Below are positions 41,709-50,098 of a stretch of 64,000 nt of DNA, one piece after another. Position numbers and translations under genes: made by a program. This stretch comes from Candidatus Eremiobacterota bacterium (GTDB taxonomy: Bacteria; Vulcanimicrobiota; Vulcanimicrobiia; Vulcanimicrobiales; Vulcanimicrobiaceae). The first letter of the stretch is position 1; every line of letters begins with the position of its first letter. The stretch covers positions 1-64,000 of the forward strand of contig JAFAKB010000030.1 in assembly GCA_019235885.1 (NCBI GenBank), in the 5' to 3' direction. Under the pieces are notes generated by a model. It was not told the DNA's origin and did no database searches. It was given only the letters and a program-made list of their open reading frames with translations.

Positions 41709-42028
41709 TAAAGAACGTCGTGCCGTTCAAGGCACCGGAACCCTTCGCCCGCCTCGGCATCGACTGGACGAGAGCCGCCACAACCGAACGCGAGCGCTGC
41801 GTGCGCGAGGCCTTCCTCACGCACGAAACCTCATGCGGCATGAGCGGCCTCGTGTCGCTCCTCCTGCTGGCCACGGTATCTCGCCGCCAAGGCACCATCG
41901 CCGAAGATCTCAAAGCCGCCGCAGACTTCGCCGAAATCATCTTGGCGATGGAACTCCGAAAGCACCAAGACGACACGCTAGCTGCGGCGCAGTCGTACTT
42001 CGAGACAAACGGGCCGATTTGGTCATAG
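41705..42028 (+). CDS. Small hypothetical protein
   Basis: A 107-residue mostly helical protein (FARLGIDWTRAATTERERCV, then SGLVSLLLLATVSRRQGTIAEDLKAAADFAEIIL). No domain recognised and no signal peptide. It overlaps the preceding gene by 4 bp and probably works with it. Confidence 0.6.
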   Translation: MIKNVVPFKAPEPFARLGIDWTRAATTERERCVREAFLTHETSCGMSGLVSLLLLATVSRRQGTIAEDLKAAADFAEIILAMELRKHQDDTLAAAQSYFETNGPIWS

Positions 42029-42115
42029 TGGGCGAAGCTGGAAACCCTGCGTAACTTACTCCGCTTCGCTCACTTTGGTGAGAACTGTATCGCGTTTTGA
42101 CGGATAGCCTCGCCG

Positions 42116-42361
42116 TCACCCTTCGATGTCGTCATGCGCTTCCAGCGCTGCGCAGATATTAACGAAACTAGCGTCATCCGGGAAGTCCTCTCGGAGTTGG
42201 TTCACCAATTCCGAAATGCTGTCGGCTTCGATGCCACCGGCGGAGACGGTCCAGTTGTCGCAGAGGGGGCCGTCGTCGGAGTTATAGTTCTCGACCTCAA
42301 CGTCCGGGTACGCTACTTCGTGGAGAAGCCGTGCCGCAAGCTCCGCTTGTTTTTTCGTCAT
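42116..42361 (-). CDS. Small acidic hypothetical protein
   Basis: An 81-residue acidic protein (MTKKQAELAARLLHEVAYPD ... NWTVSAGGIEADSISELVNQL ... EAHDDIEG). It looks like a small soluble alpha/beta protein, possibly an antitoxin or immunity-type protein, but nothing identifies a partner. It is followed convergently by the 41705 gene. Confidence 0.6.
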   Translation of the reverse strand: MTKKQAELAARLLHEVAYPDVEVENYNSDDGPLCDNWTVSAGGIEADSISELVNQLREDFPDDASFVNICAALEAHDDIEG

Positions 42362-42442
42362 GTGCTACATACCGTCCATCCGATTTTTTCCGCGCGGCGC
42401 ATCACCAGGATACAATTCGCGCGGCTTCGCGCATCCCGTCCC

Positions 42443-43297
42443 TCACGACTCGTCTCGGATGAGACCGTTGACCGCAGCCGACATCTCGGCCAGCTCCTCC
42501 ACCGCCTTCTCGAACTTAAACAGGACCGCGCCGTCTGGAAAGACACTGAGGATTTCGTTCACGAGGCGGGCACTATTGTTCGCCGCCCTGGCCACGATGG
42601 CGATCAACATGCAAGGGTCCATCTTCGTCGTGGCGGTCACCGAGCTGTCCGGATTGACGGCGCGGAAGAACGTCTTCGCATGGAGCACGGATGTGTGCGG
42701 CGTGAAACTGTGGAAGTCGAAGTCGACCAGATAGTCGTCCTGGTCCAGGCCAATGGCCGCCGCCAATCTGATGAACGACGGCATCCGCAGCGCCTTGGCG
42801 ATAGCCTTGTAGTCCGGCTGACCCGTATTCGGATCGACAGCCTTCTTCAGGTTGAGGAGGTCCGGGCACTGTTTGACGGCGGTATCGCAGTCCCGTAGGA
42901 TCTCGTTCCAGCGGTTCGATGCCCGGACTGCCGGTGTGGCGTGGGCGAATCGCTCGAATGGCTCCGACTCAAGGTAGTCCCGCGCGCGCTGTCGATCTTG
43001 CCGCATCCAGGCAATCTTGACGAACGCCTCCACGATTGTACGGGCGTGCGGAGCCAATGCGTTTCCGTGGTCCTCGTCGGCGAGGACGAGGATTGCGCGG
43101 GCGGCATCCAGACCGCTCAGGGCGTGGACCGCCGCCGCGAGACAAAGGTCGTTCTCCAGGTCGTCGCGCACGCGGTGGAACCGCCGTGTGGGCTCGAGCG
43201 CGTCGTCCAGTACGTTGGTGATGCTCTGGAGCACCGCCCTAGCGCGAGGCAGTTGGGCCGTGGGCGGCAGGATGATGCGCAACTCAGACATCGTCAT
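42443..43297 (-). CDS. DUF5677-like protein
   Basis: A 284-residue largely helical protein from ATG 43297 (a second ATG lies 6 bp downstream). HARTIVEAFVKIAWMRQDRQRARDYLES and the later FHSFTPHTSVLHA fit the DUF5677 pattern of an internal arginine/histidine core found in HEPN-like proteins. Its start overlaps the stop of the membrane-protein gene by 14 bp, so the two are coupled. Function unknown; HEPN-like proteins coupled to membrane proteins are often defence modules. Confidence 0.65.
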   Translation of the reverse strand: MTMSELRIILPPTAQLPRARAVLQSITNVLDDALEPTRRFHRVRDDLENDLCLAAAVHALSGLDAARAILVLADEDHGNALAPHARTIVEAFVKIAWMRQDRQRARDYLESEPFERFAHATPAVRASNRWNEILRDCDTAVKQCPDLLNLKKAVDPNTGQPDYKAIAKALRMPSFIRLAAAIGLDQDDYLVDFDFHSFTPHTSVLHAKTFFRAVNPDSSVTATTKMDPCMLIAIVARAANNSARLVNEILSVFPDGAVLFKFEKAVEELAEMSAAVNGLIRDES

Positions 43298-43844
43298 CCT
43301 TTCTATCGGGGGTCCTGCGCCGCAGGATGTTCGCTTCCGCGGGGTGCTCCTCCGCGAACTTCGCATCTTCGACAGCTGGATCTCCAGAGTAGACCCATTT
43401 GCGATCCGTCGCCCAATTCAGACGCACGAACCATGCCTTCGTGTATGCCTCGCTGGCCTTGGCGATCCGCCAACGCCGGATCCCGAGTACCGCAGCGAAC
43501 GCGACACCAAAGCTGGCGGCGAGGATCGTGACGATGCCGTGCTGCGAGGCTGCAGCAGCCTCTACGGCGGCCGCAGCAGCGAAGTAGGTCGAGAGCGACT
43601 GTACCGCACCGGCCCGGACGCCGAAGACATTCCGAACTGACCGGTCGTTGACTTCTTCTTTCTGGTCGAAGTCCGTGTGGAAGACATCCTCACCACGCCA
43701 GCGCTCCGGCGGCTGGGCTGATATGGAGAGTCGGAATGCGGCTTCGGCGTACCCCGCAGCACCGATAGCCAGCGCGGCGGAGATGAAGGGCGCCGCGTTC
43801 GCGACAAACTCGGTAAACTGGTTGACTGTCATCACGCTACCCAT
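43284..43844 (-). CDS. Small membrane protein, partner of the DUF5677-like gene
   Basis: A 186-residue protein with three probable transmembrane helices (AAPFISAALAIGAAGYAEA; QSLSTYFAAAAAVEAAAAS; GIVTILAASFGVAFAAVLGI) and a hydrophilic C-terminal tail. An ATG at 43832 is an alternative start. It overlaps the DUF5677-like gene by 14 bp. No family recognised. Confidence 0.65.
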   Translation of the reverse strand: MGSVMTVNQFTEFVANAAPFISAALAIGAAGYAEAAFRLSISAQPPERWRGEDVFHTDFDQKEEVNDRSVRNVFGVRAGAVQSLSTYFAAAAAVEAAAASQHGIVTILAASFGVAFAAVLGIRRWRIAKASEAYTKAWFVRLNWATDRKWVYSGDPAVEDAKFAEEHPAEANILRRRTPDRKDDDV

Positions 43845-43905
43845 AGTATTTCCGGCGCCTAAATGATGCCGCCGTCAGGTGCCAACAGGGTGTCACTGCA
43901 CCACT

Positions 43906-44097
43906 ATGATGCCAAATCTTTGCAAAATGTTTATCAGCCCAACATGCAGGCGCGACTTTGTCGAGTCCGCGGCGGTCCTCAGCCTCAAGATGAGCGAACA
44001 AACACAGTCCGGCTCCGAAGTGACGTTCGTTCGCAGCGAGGTTGTGCAGATCGGCGAAGAGAGCGTCAGTCTTCTGGAGGGCCTACGGAGCTTGTAA
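43906..44097 (+). CDS. Possible small protein
   Basis: A 63-codon frame (MMPNLCKMFISPTCRRDFVE ... SLLEGLRSL). The sequence reads like real protein, with an amphipathic helix and an acidic middle, but there is no Shine-Dalgarno and no recognised family. It could be a fragment of a longer gene. It lies in the 320-bp gap between two leftward units. Confidence 0.35.
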   Translation: MMPNLCKMFISPTCRRDFVESAAVLSLKMSEQTQSGSEVTFVRSEVVQIGEESVSLLEGLRSL

Positions 44098-44165
44098 TCG
44101 GGGTCGGCTGCGCAGTCGTACGTCCAGTCAAACGGACCTATTTGGTCTTAGTATGCCGGGAGGTC

Positions 44166-44438
44166 TTACCCGGCTACGGGAATCGGCATGATCGTTATCG
44201 TGACGCCGAACTGCTCCTGAACCGTGCATGCGAGGTCCACAATGCGCTGATCCATCTCGTGCAAACGGTCGGCGGGTACGCGGATGAAGTAATCGTATTC
44301 ATCGTCGCCTTCGCTCAGCTCCGTAACGTCGACGATACTGGCGAGATTCCGCATGAAGAAAGCCGTTGCCGGCACCAAGATGCGGACCGCCCGCGCGACT
44401 TCCTTCGACATTTCGTAGTCATCAGTAAATATTGTCAT
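44166..44438 (-). CDS. Small hypothetical protein downstream of a HEPN-like gene
   Basis: A 90-residue protein (MTIFTDDYEMSKEVARAVRI ... EYDYFIRVPADRLHEMDQRIVD). Its ATG at 44438 overlaps the stop of the HEPN-like gene (ATGA). An acidic, compact partner of a HEPN protein is a common antitoxin layout, although HEPN antitoxins are usually nucleotidyltransferases, which this is not. Confidence 0.6.
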   Translation of the reverse strand: MTIFTDDYEMSKEVARAVRILVPATAFFMRNLASIVDVTELSEGDDEYDYFIRVPADRLHEMDQRIVDLACTVQEQFGVTITIMPIPVAG

Positions 44439-44891
44439 AGAAGTGTTTTCAGATCGACGACGAGGTGTTTCGCCCAAGCGATCCGCTCGTCCGTGATGGT
44501 CACAGGGTACGGCTCCGGGGTCGTTCCGTAGCCATAATCGGCGCGCTTGCGATCGATTTGGAGGACGTTAGCATATCGAACGGCTTCGCCGTCTGTCAAT
44601 CGCCCAGTCCGAGTAACGCCTAGGCCCCCCTCCGACCACTGCACCCACGTTCTGTCCGGTGTACAATGCACGCACAATATCCGGCAATACTTGATGCGTG
44701 AGCTGACGCGCATCGTCGATATCGGCACCGCGGCGAAAGCGAAGGCCGTGTCTCTCCGCGGCTTGCGCCGCGTACGTGTACACAAGGTAGTAGCGCCGAG
44801 CGATGGCCTGAAGCAGCGACCCTCCATTTCGCAGAAGATCCGCGGCGCGCTCCAGCCGCTCTACGAGCGCGATAAATTCATCCTGTCGCAT
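44435..44891 (-). pseudogene. HEPN-like protein with a one-base frameshift
   Basis: The reading frame from ATG 44891 (MRQDEFIALVERLERAADLL ... ARRYYLVYTYAAQAAERHGL) looks like a HEPN-domain protein. It leaves frame near a run of six C bases at about 44625-44630 and continues in another frame to the stop at 44435 (YANVLQIDRKRADYG ... WAKHLVVDLKTLL). Total length is 457 bases, one more than a multiple of three, so a single extra base would explain it. It may be a real mutation, slippage at the homopolymer, or a sequencing error. Coupled by ATGA to the 44166-44438 gene. Confidence 0.6.
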
Positions 44892-45398
44892 GGTCCCAGG
44901 GTATGCGACGACTATGCCACATGCATGTCACGATGACTTCAGCGTCTCGTCTCGCTCGAGCACTTGTAGATCGGAGGCGTCGGCGAACTGTTTGAACGTC
45001 ACCACGCCGGCAGCCTACTATGCTCGGCGACGTCCCTTTGGTCCGTGTGGATTAATGCGCGCGAAGTATGGCATCGCAGCACCCTACTGCGCGATGATCG
45101 GGACGCGCCTGACGACACGGCGTGCCGCGTCCACGGATCTTCCGGGGGTGTGCGGCACGCAGCCAAGCAGGCGTACTCCGTCACGTCGGCCATCCTGCGA
45201 ACCCGCGCCGGTCCCGGTGCCACACCCGGGACCCGAGCAGCGGTGTTCGTCTACACCCCGGGATGGTCGGCGTGGCGGGGTCTTTCCCCATGCGCCGGGC
45301 ACCTTCCCGGCGTGTTTTTGCCATGCTCGGCAGGTGGAGGCCATAGGGTCCGTGCTAGTGCGACCGCACTTCACCATCCTACAGGAGCCTCGTACACC
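44892..45398. other. Intergenic region with a GC hairpin, no convincing gene
   Basis: Some 500 bp with no supported gene. Near 44,936-45,005 on the minus strand a short frame (VVTFKQFADASDLQVLERDE) ends just before the HEPN-like gene and may be the tail of a lost upstream gene. GGTCCCGG (45210-45217) and CCGGGACC (45226-45233) form a perfect hairpin that could be part of a structured leader of the following peptide gene. Confidence 0.4.
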
Positions 45399-45590
45399 AT
45401 GCTGTCAGCATTCCTCGTTGCGGCCGCGATCGTGCTCGCGTCCGTCAGCCCCGGCGGCCCCCTAGCCTCGACGAAGAGCGTCTCGGGAGGTGGGCCACTA
45501 ACCGCATCGGCGAGCGTGAGCGGAGGCGGACCGGCCGCCCCGGCCAACTCGTCGTCCACCGACAGCGTTACCCCGAGCGGTCCGCTCTAG
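45399..45590 (+). CDS. Small exported repeat peptide
   Basis: A 63-residue protein. A hydrophobic N-terminus (MLSAFLVAAAIVLASVS) is followed by repeated S-V-[ST]-x-x-GP segments: SVSPGGPL, SVSGGGPL, SVSGGGPAAP and SVTPSGPL. It is rich in Ser, Gly and Pro with no cysteine. AGGAG lies 11-15 nt before the ATG. It could be a secreted structural or signalling peptide or a RiPP-like precursor; no processing enzyme is seen. The TPR-LuxR regulator starts 57 bp later on the same strand. Confidence 0.6.
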   Translation: MLSAFLVAAAIVLASVSPGGPLASTKSVSGGGPLTASASVSGGGPAAPANSSSTDSVTPSGPL

Positions 45591-45647
45591 GCCTCTGAGC
45601 GAGCGGGGAGGACGTTCGTAGTCTGCTGCGGCATTCCGCAGGCCAGG

Positions 45648-47300
45648 GTGACTCAAACACGCCATGCCGGCCGCCTGAACTCCGGCGCCTCCCCGTTCCA
45701 GCTCAACGCCGCCCGTGAAGCCTATTTCCGGAGCGACTATGCCGCCGTGTTGGACCACCTGGCCGCGGTCCGTATCGGCGAGCCGGCTCCCGTCGAAGCG
45801 TGGCTGCTGCGCGGCCGCGCGCTCTTGCGCCTGCACCGCCCGGACGACGCCGTCGCCGAGCTGACGCCGCTCCTCCCGACGATCCGCGACGTCGACGAAC
45901 GCGCAACCGCCGCGATGCTCCACGGCACCGCGCTGGCCCGCCTCGTTCCCGCGCGCGGCATCGCGGTGCTGGCCGCGATTGCCGACACCGCGCAGCGCGA
46001 ACGCGCACATGCCGCGGTGCGCGCCGAGATCGCGTACTACCGCGCCGTCGCCCACTGGAGCGCCGACGAACTGGACCGCGCCGAAGATCTGGCGCGCGAC
46101 GCGCAGCGCAACGGCCGCGACGTGTTGGCCGTTCGCGCGATGCAGCTGCGCGCGTGGATCGCCGCGGCTCGGCCGACACCGACGCGCTTCTCCGACGCGC
46201 TGACCATCTGGCGCAACGCCGCGCGGGCGTACGCGCGGTGCCGCGAGCGCGACGCGGACCTCGCCGCCATGATCGTGCACAAAACCGCGTCGCTGGAGCA
46301 AACGCTGCGCTCCTCGGAAGTCCCCGGCACGCACCGCTCAGCCCGCGGCTCGCGCACCGCACCCGGGAGCGCGTTCCCTGCTCGTACGCCGTCCGCCCTG
46401 TACGCGCTCCTGTGTTACGACGACGCGTGGCTCTTTGCACTCGATGGCGACGTCGCCGCAGCGCTCGCGAAGATGTGCGAAGCAGAGGACGCATCACCGT
46501 CGCCGGCATGGCGCGTATGGGCTCGAGCGGGGTCGGCGGTGATCGCCGCTTTCTTCGGCGAAAACGGTTCCGCTCGCGCGTCGGCCGACCAGGCGGCAGC
46601 ACTGGCGCAGGCGATAGACTGGAACACGGCGCCCGACGCGCGTGTCGCCTTTCTTGATCTTGCCGAGACGTATGCGTACCTCGGGAACGCGCATGCGGCC
46701 ACCGCTGCGCTCCGTCGATTCGACGAGCTCGCGCCCCCGACGGACGCAACGCGCATGCTCCACCGAGCGGATCGCGATCCGCGCTTCGTCGGCTGGTACG
46801 CACACGTGCGCGCCCTGGTTCGGCGTGGCGAGGGAGACATCGCGAGCGCCGCGGCGTCGTTTACGGCAGCGGTGCAAGCGTTCCGGTCGTGCGGCTATCT
46901 CTGGCGCGAAGCCGTGTCGCTCATCGAGCTGGACGCGCTGCCCGGCCCGAGCGATTCGGGCGCGCATCTCGACCGCGCGGTCTCGCTCGTCCGCGAACAC
47001 TTCCCCCACTCGTTCGTCGCGCTGCGGCTGGGACCGTGGGCTCGCGCCGCGGCCGACCCGGTCATCGGCGCGCTGACGCCGGCGGAACGAGAAGTGCTGC
47101 GCCACGTCCTGGAAGCGCGCACGCAGCAGGAGATCGCCGACCTCACCGGGCGCGCGTACAACACCGTGCGCACGCAAGTGCAGGCGCTTCACCGCAAGCT
47201 CGGCACCAGCAGCAACGCGCAAATCATTGTCGCTTGCGCGCGCCGCGGCATCGGCGCACCGTCCTGGCGGTTCGACGAGACGAACGTAGGATCAGGCTAA
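45648..47300 (+). CDS. LuxR-family regulator with TPR-like helical repeats
   Basis: A 550-residue regulator from a GTG at 45648. Residues about 20-450 form TPR-like helix pairs (AREAYFRSDYAAVLDHL, AIAYYRAVAHWSADELDRAE, AFLDLAETYAYLGNAHAATA). The C-terminal 65 residues are a LuxR/GerE helix-turn-helix (LTPAEREVLRHVLEARTQQE, then AYNTVRTQVQALHRKLGTSS). There is no MalT-type NTPase domain. It could sense a ligand through the TPR part; the small exported peptide just upstream is a candidate. The end overlaps the convergent LuxR gene by 4 bp. Confidence 0.85.
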   Translation: MTQTRHAGRLNSGASPFQLNAAREAYFRSDYAAVLDHLAAVRIGEPAPVEAWLLRGRALLRLHRPDDAVAELTPLLPTIRDVDERATAAMLHGTALARLVPARGIAVLAAIADTAQRERAHAAVRAEIAYYRAVAHWSADELDRAEDLARDAQRNGRDVLAVRAMQLRAWIAAARPTPTRFSDALTIWRNAARAYARCRERDADLAAMIVHKTASLEQTLRSSEVPGTHRSARGSRTAPGSAFPARTPSALYALLCYDDAWLFALDGDVAAALAKMCEAEDASPSPAWRVWARAGSAVIAAFFGENGSARASADQAAALAQAIDWNTAPDARVAFLDLAETYAYLGNAHAATAALRRFDELAPPTDATRMLHRADRDPRFVGWYAHVRALVRRGEGDIASAAASFTAAVQAFRSCGYLWREAVSLIELDALPGPSDSGAHLDRAVSLVREHFPHSFVALRLGPWARAAADPVIGALTPAEREVLRHVLEARTQQEIADLTGRAYNTVRTQVQALHRKLGTSSNAQIIVACARRGIGAPSWRFDETNVGSG

Positions 47301-47557
47301 GCGGATTCGGCGATCTCCTCGTCCAGAGCGCCGGTTTGCAGCAGGCGTCGCAGCTCCCCCGTGCCGCGGATCTCCAACTTCGCGCGGGCGTTGCGGATGT
47401 GCGTTCGGACGGTCAGCTCGGAGCGCTTCAGCCCCGCCGCGATCTGCGAGAGGCTCAGGCCGTCGCGCATCGCGCGCAGCACCGCGCGCTCGGTGGGCGT
47501 CAACTTCTTCGCGCCGTCGCCCGCAAACGAAGGCAATCTGGGTTCCCGACCGGGCAC
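47297..47557 (-). CDS. Stand-alone LuxR-type HTH protein
   Basis: An 86-residue protein that is essentially one GerE helix-turn-helix (LTPTERAVLRAMRDGLSLSQ, then IAAGLKRSELTVRTHIRNAR). The start (GTG at 47557) is the longest choice and not certain. It overlaps the convergent TPR-LuxR gene by 4 bp. It may be a natural small competitor of that regulator or the tail of a truncated regulator. Confidence 0.65.
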   Translation of the reverse strand: MPGREPRLPSFAGDGAKKLTPTERAVLRAMRDGLSLSQIAAGLKRSELTVRTHIRNARAKLEIRGTGELRRLLQTGALDEEIAESA

Positions 47558-47766
47558 GCCGGCAGCTACGCGGTCGGTCTACGGGTCGTCCCGCATCGGC
47601 CCGCCTCGCGACGGGCCGCCGGGTGACCGCAGCATTCGATTCCGTTCGTCTCCACGTTGCGCCGGATCGTAGCCGCCCGCCCCCGTCGTTGGCTATACTT
47701 CGCGCAGACTAATCATCGCACCGGGTCCCAGGTTCGGCACCGCCCTGCGCACAAACACACTGTGCG

Positions 47767-48110
47767 ATGAACGTCCAAGTGGTTTCACCACGGATTCTCG
47801 CAGCGGTGAGGCGGAAAGTCGCGATCGGCGATGTCGGCACCGTTTGGCGTCCGGCGCTCGACCAGGTTTGGTCGTTCCTGCGCACGCAGCCGGACCTTCG
47901 GACCGATGGACACAACATTTTCCTCTATCACCATCCGTCCCGGCGCGGCGATCCGATGGATGTTGATTTCGGGGTCGAGGTCGTACGCGAGTTTGCGCCT
48001 TCGGGCGACGTCCGGCCAGTGAAGACGCCGGCAAATCGTGGGAGATTTACGGCGACTGGAGCGACGACCCCGCAAAGCTCGAAACGACCGTCATGTATTT
48101 ACTGCGTTGA
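47767..48110 (+). pseudogene. GyrI-like effector-binding domain gene with internal deletion
   Basis: The first half (VSPRILAAVRRKVAIGDVGT, then WSFLRTQPDLRTDGHNIFLY and DVDFGVEVVREF) is a GyrI/AraC effector-binding-type domain. After VKTPAN at about 48035 the frame changes, and the true C-terminus (WEIYGDWSDDPAKLETTVMY) is found out of frame, ending at TGA 48108-48110. The middle, about 40 residues in such proteins, is missing. This is most simply a deletion that removed the core and shifted the frame. Confidence 0.7.
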
Positions 48111-48167
48111 GCGGTATGACGCCTCGGCGCGCTCAGCGCCAACAAACCACTCGTGAACGACGGGCTC

Positions 48168-48377
48168 TTACTTACTGCGCCACTTCGCAGCGTACGGCAG
48201 GACGAACATGTATAGGCCGGTGACCGCGAGCAAGGCGAGCGGGAGCAGCGGCGAGAGGTACACCCACATGGGAGGCTTTCCTCCGATGCCCTGGGCGATG
48301 AAGATGGCTACGACGACTGCCACGAACGTGATCGACACCCAGCGGTGTATTTGCCGGATCCAAGCGTTCAAATTCAT
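48168..48377 (-). CDS. Small membrane protein
   Basis: A 69-residue protein with two transmembrane helices (ITFVAVVVAIFIAQGIGG and LSPLLPLALLAVTGLYMFVL) and a basic C-terminus. GGAGG lies 5 nt before the ATG, so it is a real gene. The MNLNAWIRQIHRWVS start recalls PepSY-type heme/iron membrane proteins, but the match is too short to name. Confidence 0.75.
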   Translation of the reverse strand: MNLNAWIRQIHRWVSITFVAVVVAIFIAQGIGGKPPMWVYLSPLLPLALLAVTGLYMFVLPYAAKWRSK

Positions 48378-48487
48378 GCAAACCTCCGTTTAGCTCGTTT
48401 CCGGTCCGGGAGCAGTCCCGCCTCGTATGCGGTAGTGCAGGTGGATTACTCCGGTGGCGACACGGCGCGGGGCTCGAAATCCTGCGG

Positions 48488-49342
48488 TTACCGCTGGAGC
48501 AGCGGCTTGAGGTCGCTGGCGATTTGGTGTGCGACGGAGCGTTGCGCGGCCAGGGTCGATACGTCGTCGACCGTGTAGCTCTTCACCCGGCGCTTCCGTC
48601 CCGACGTCGCGTCCATCAGAAAGGCGCTCACCTGTTTTCCGCGGTCGGCGTCGCGCACCGCGATCACGACGAGCGTCGACGCGCCGACCTCGGCGGCGAT
48701 CGACTGGGACGAGCGGTGCGCGGTTTGATATCTGAGCATGACGGGCCAGGCGATGACCGGCGCGACATCGCCGTTCGCCAGCTCACCGTCGACGGCTTCG
48801 GCGATGCCGGCATCCGACGAGTCCAAGCCGTACCCGTTCGAGATCCATCGCACGGGAAGCACGGCGACCGTTTGGGGTCGTAGCGCCGGCCCGAAACGGT
48901 ACGCCGCGAAAAGGACGGCGGCGAGGACGATCGCACCGGGGATTGCGAGCCATCGCAGACTCCGCGGACGCGACGGCAGCGGGTCGGCGACGACCGGACG
49001 GGGCCGCGTGACGATCGGAACGTAGCTTCCGCGCGGGTACTCGAGCCGCAGCGGCTCCGTGCGCCCCGGTCCCGCGTAGTATTCCGCCAGCTTCGCGCGC
49101 AGCCGCCTCGCCTCGACGCGGACGATCGGATCGAGCCGCGGATCGTAGCCGTCCTTGCGGTCGAAGACCTCACGGCCGATTACGAATTCCTTGACCTCGT
49201 CCTCGCGGCCGCCGATCTTCGATTCCACCGTAAAGCGCAGAAAGCGGCAAAGGCGCGCGGCACCGGAGAACAGGTCGTCGGCAACGATCCGCTCGAGATG
49301 ATCGCGTACCGCCTGCACGGGGACGCCGTCCATCTCGTTCAC
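48488..49342 (-). CDS. Winged-helix-type membrane regulator/TolB-like protein
   Basis: About 284 residues from a GTG at 49342, with AAAGGAG upstream; a TTG at 49369 is also in frame. The N-terminal part (VRDHLERIVADDLFSGAARL, RFLRFTVESKIGGREDEVKE, YDPRLDPIVRVEARRLRAKL) is a domain very common in Acidobacteriota and relatives. One transmembrane helix follows (LAIPGAIVLAAVLFAAYRF). The C-terminal part is FlgO/TolB-like (VAVLPVRWIS ... IAEAVDGELAN). Probably a membrane-anchored regulator of unknown signal. Confidence 0.82.
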   Translation of the reverse strand: MNEMDGVPVQAVRDHLERIVADDLFSGAARLCRFLRFTVESKIGGREDEVKEFVIGREVFDRKDGYDPRLDPIVRVEARRLRAKLAEYYAGPGRTEPLRLEYPRGSYVPIVTRPRPVVADPLPSRPRSLRWLAIPGAIVLAAVLFAAYRFGPALRPQTVAVLPVRWISNGYGLDSSDAGIAEAVDGELANGDVAPVIAWPVMLRYQTAHRSSQSIAAEVGASTLVVIAVRDADRGKQVSAFLMDATSGRKRRVKSYTVDDVSTLAAQRSVAHQIASDLKPLLQR

Positions 49343-49493
49343 ACTGCCACGGCGCTCCTTTGACTTCAAGAATTCAGGCGAACCTTACGGTAAGGTTACC
49401 GCTGCGCGCCGGTCATTACTCCGCCGGCGCGGCCGCCCCGTGCGATCCTCGCCCTGAGCGGACGATCTGGTCCGCCGTTCCCGAGGAACCACC

Positions 49494-50054
49494 ATGTTGA
49501 AAAAGCTACTCCTGCCCCTCGCCTTCGCGCTGGTCGTCACCGCGGCCCCGGCGCTCGCCGGTCCTCCGCTCATCTGCCACCCCATCGACATCGGCACGGC
49601 GCAGTCGCTCCCGTGGTCGAGCGCGCCGGGCTGGAACGGCGCGCTGACTTCATACGACCTCGCACATCTGGGCGACGAGACGGTGTCGCTGCTGACGCCG
49701 CAGACGCCGGTCAACGTCCGCCGCGAGACGGTGCGGCGCGCCGCCATCTACGCTACCAGACAAGCTGGCCTCGCAGAATCGTTGGCGACCAGGCTCATCG
49801 CCCGAGCGAACGCGGCCGGCGATGCCGAACCGGCGGCGTGGTTCGACGCCGGCTATTTCGTCGAGACGATCCGTCAAGCCGCGTGGTTAGGACAAGTGCT
49901 GCGCCCGGACCAGCGCGTCGGCTGGAAGCTCACAGCGGATCCGACGCACGTGGACGGGCTCGCGCTCATCGAGAAGGCGATTCGAATGGGCGGCCGCGAC
50001 ATGCAACCGGCGGCCGCTTTCGTCGCGGCCGCCAGAACGCCGATCGATCGATAG
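49494..50054 (+). CDS. Exported protein of unknown function
   Basis: A 186-residue protein with a clean signal peptide (MLKKLLLPLAFALVVTAAPALA). The mature protein begins GPPLICHPIDIGTAQSLPW and has a helical remainder (VRRETVRRAAIYATRQAGL). Similar unnamed secreted proteins exist in soil bacteria. It follows divergently after the winged-helix regulator (150 bp), which may control it. Confidence 0.78.
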   Translation: MLKKLLLPLAFALVVTAAPALAGPPLICHPIDIGTAQSLPWSSAPGWNGALTSYDLAHLGDETVSLLTPQTPVNVRRETVRRAAIYATRQAGLAESLATRLIARANAAGDAEPAAWFDAGYFVETIRQAAWLGQVLRPDQRVGWKLTADPTHVDGLALIEKAIRMGGRDMQPAAAFVAAARTPIDR

Positions 50055-50098
50055 CGAGTGACGCGTCCCGCGCGTGGAGGCGGTATCACGGCGAGTCA

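Noticed and set aside
45210-45233. Possible cobalamin or c-di-GMP riboswitch before the repeat peptide
   Set aside because: Only a GC hairpin is clear. The conserved cores of those riboswitches could not be matched.
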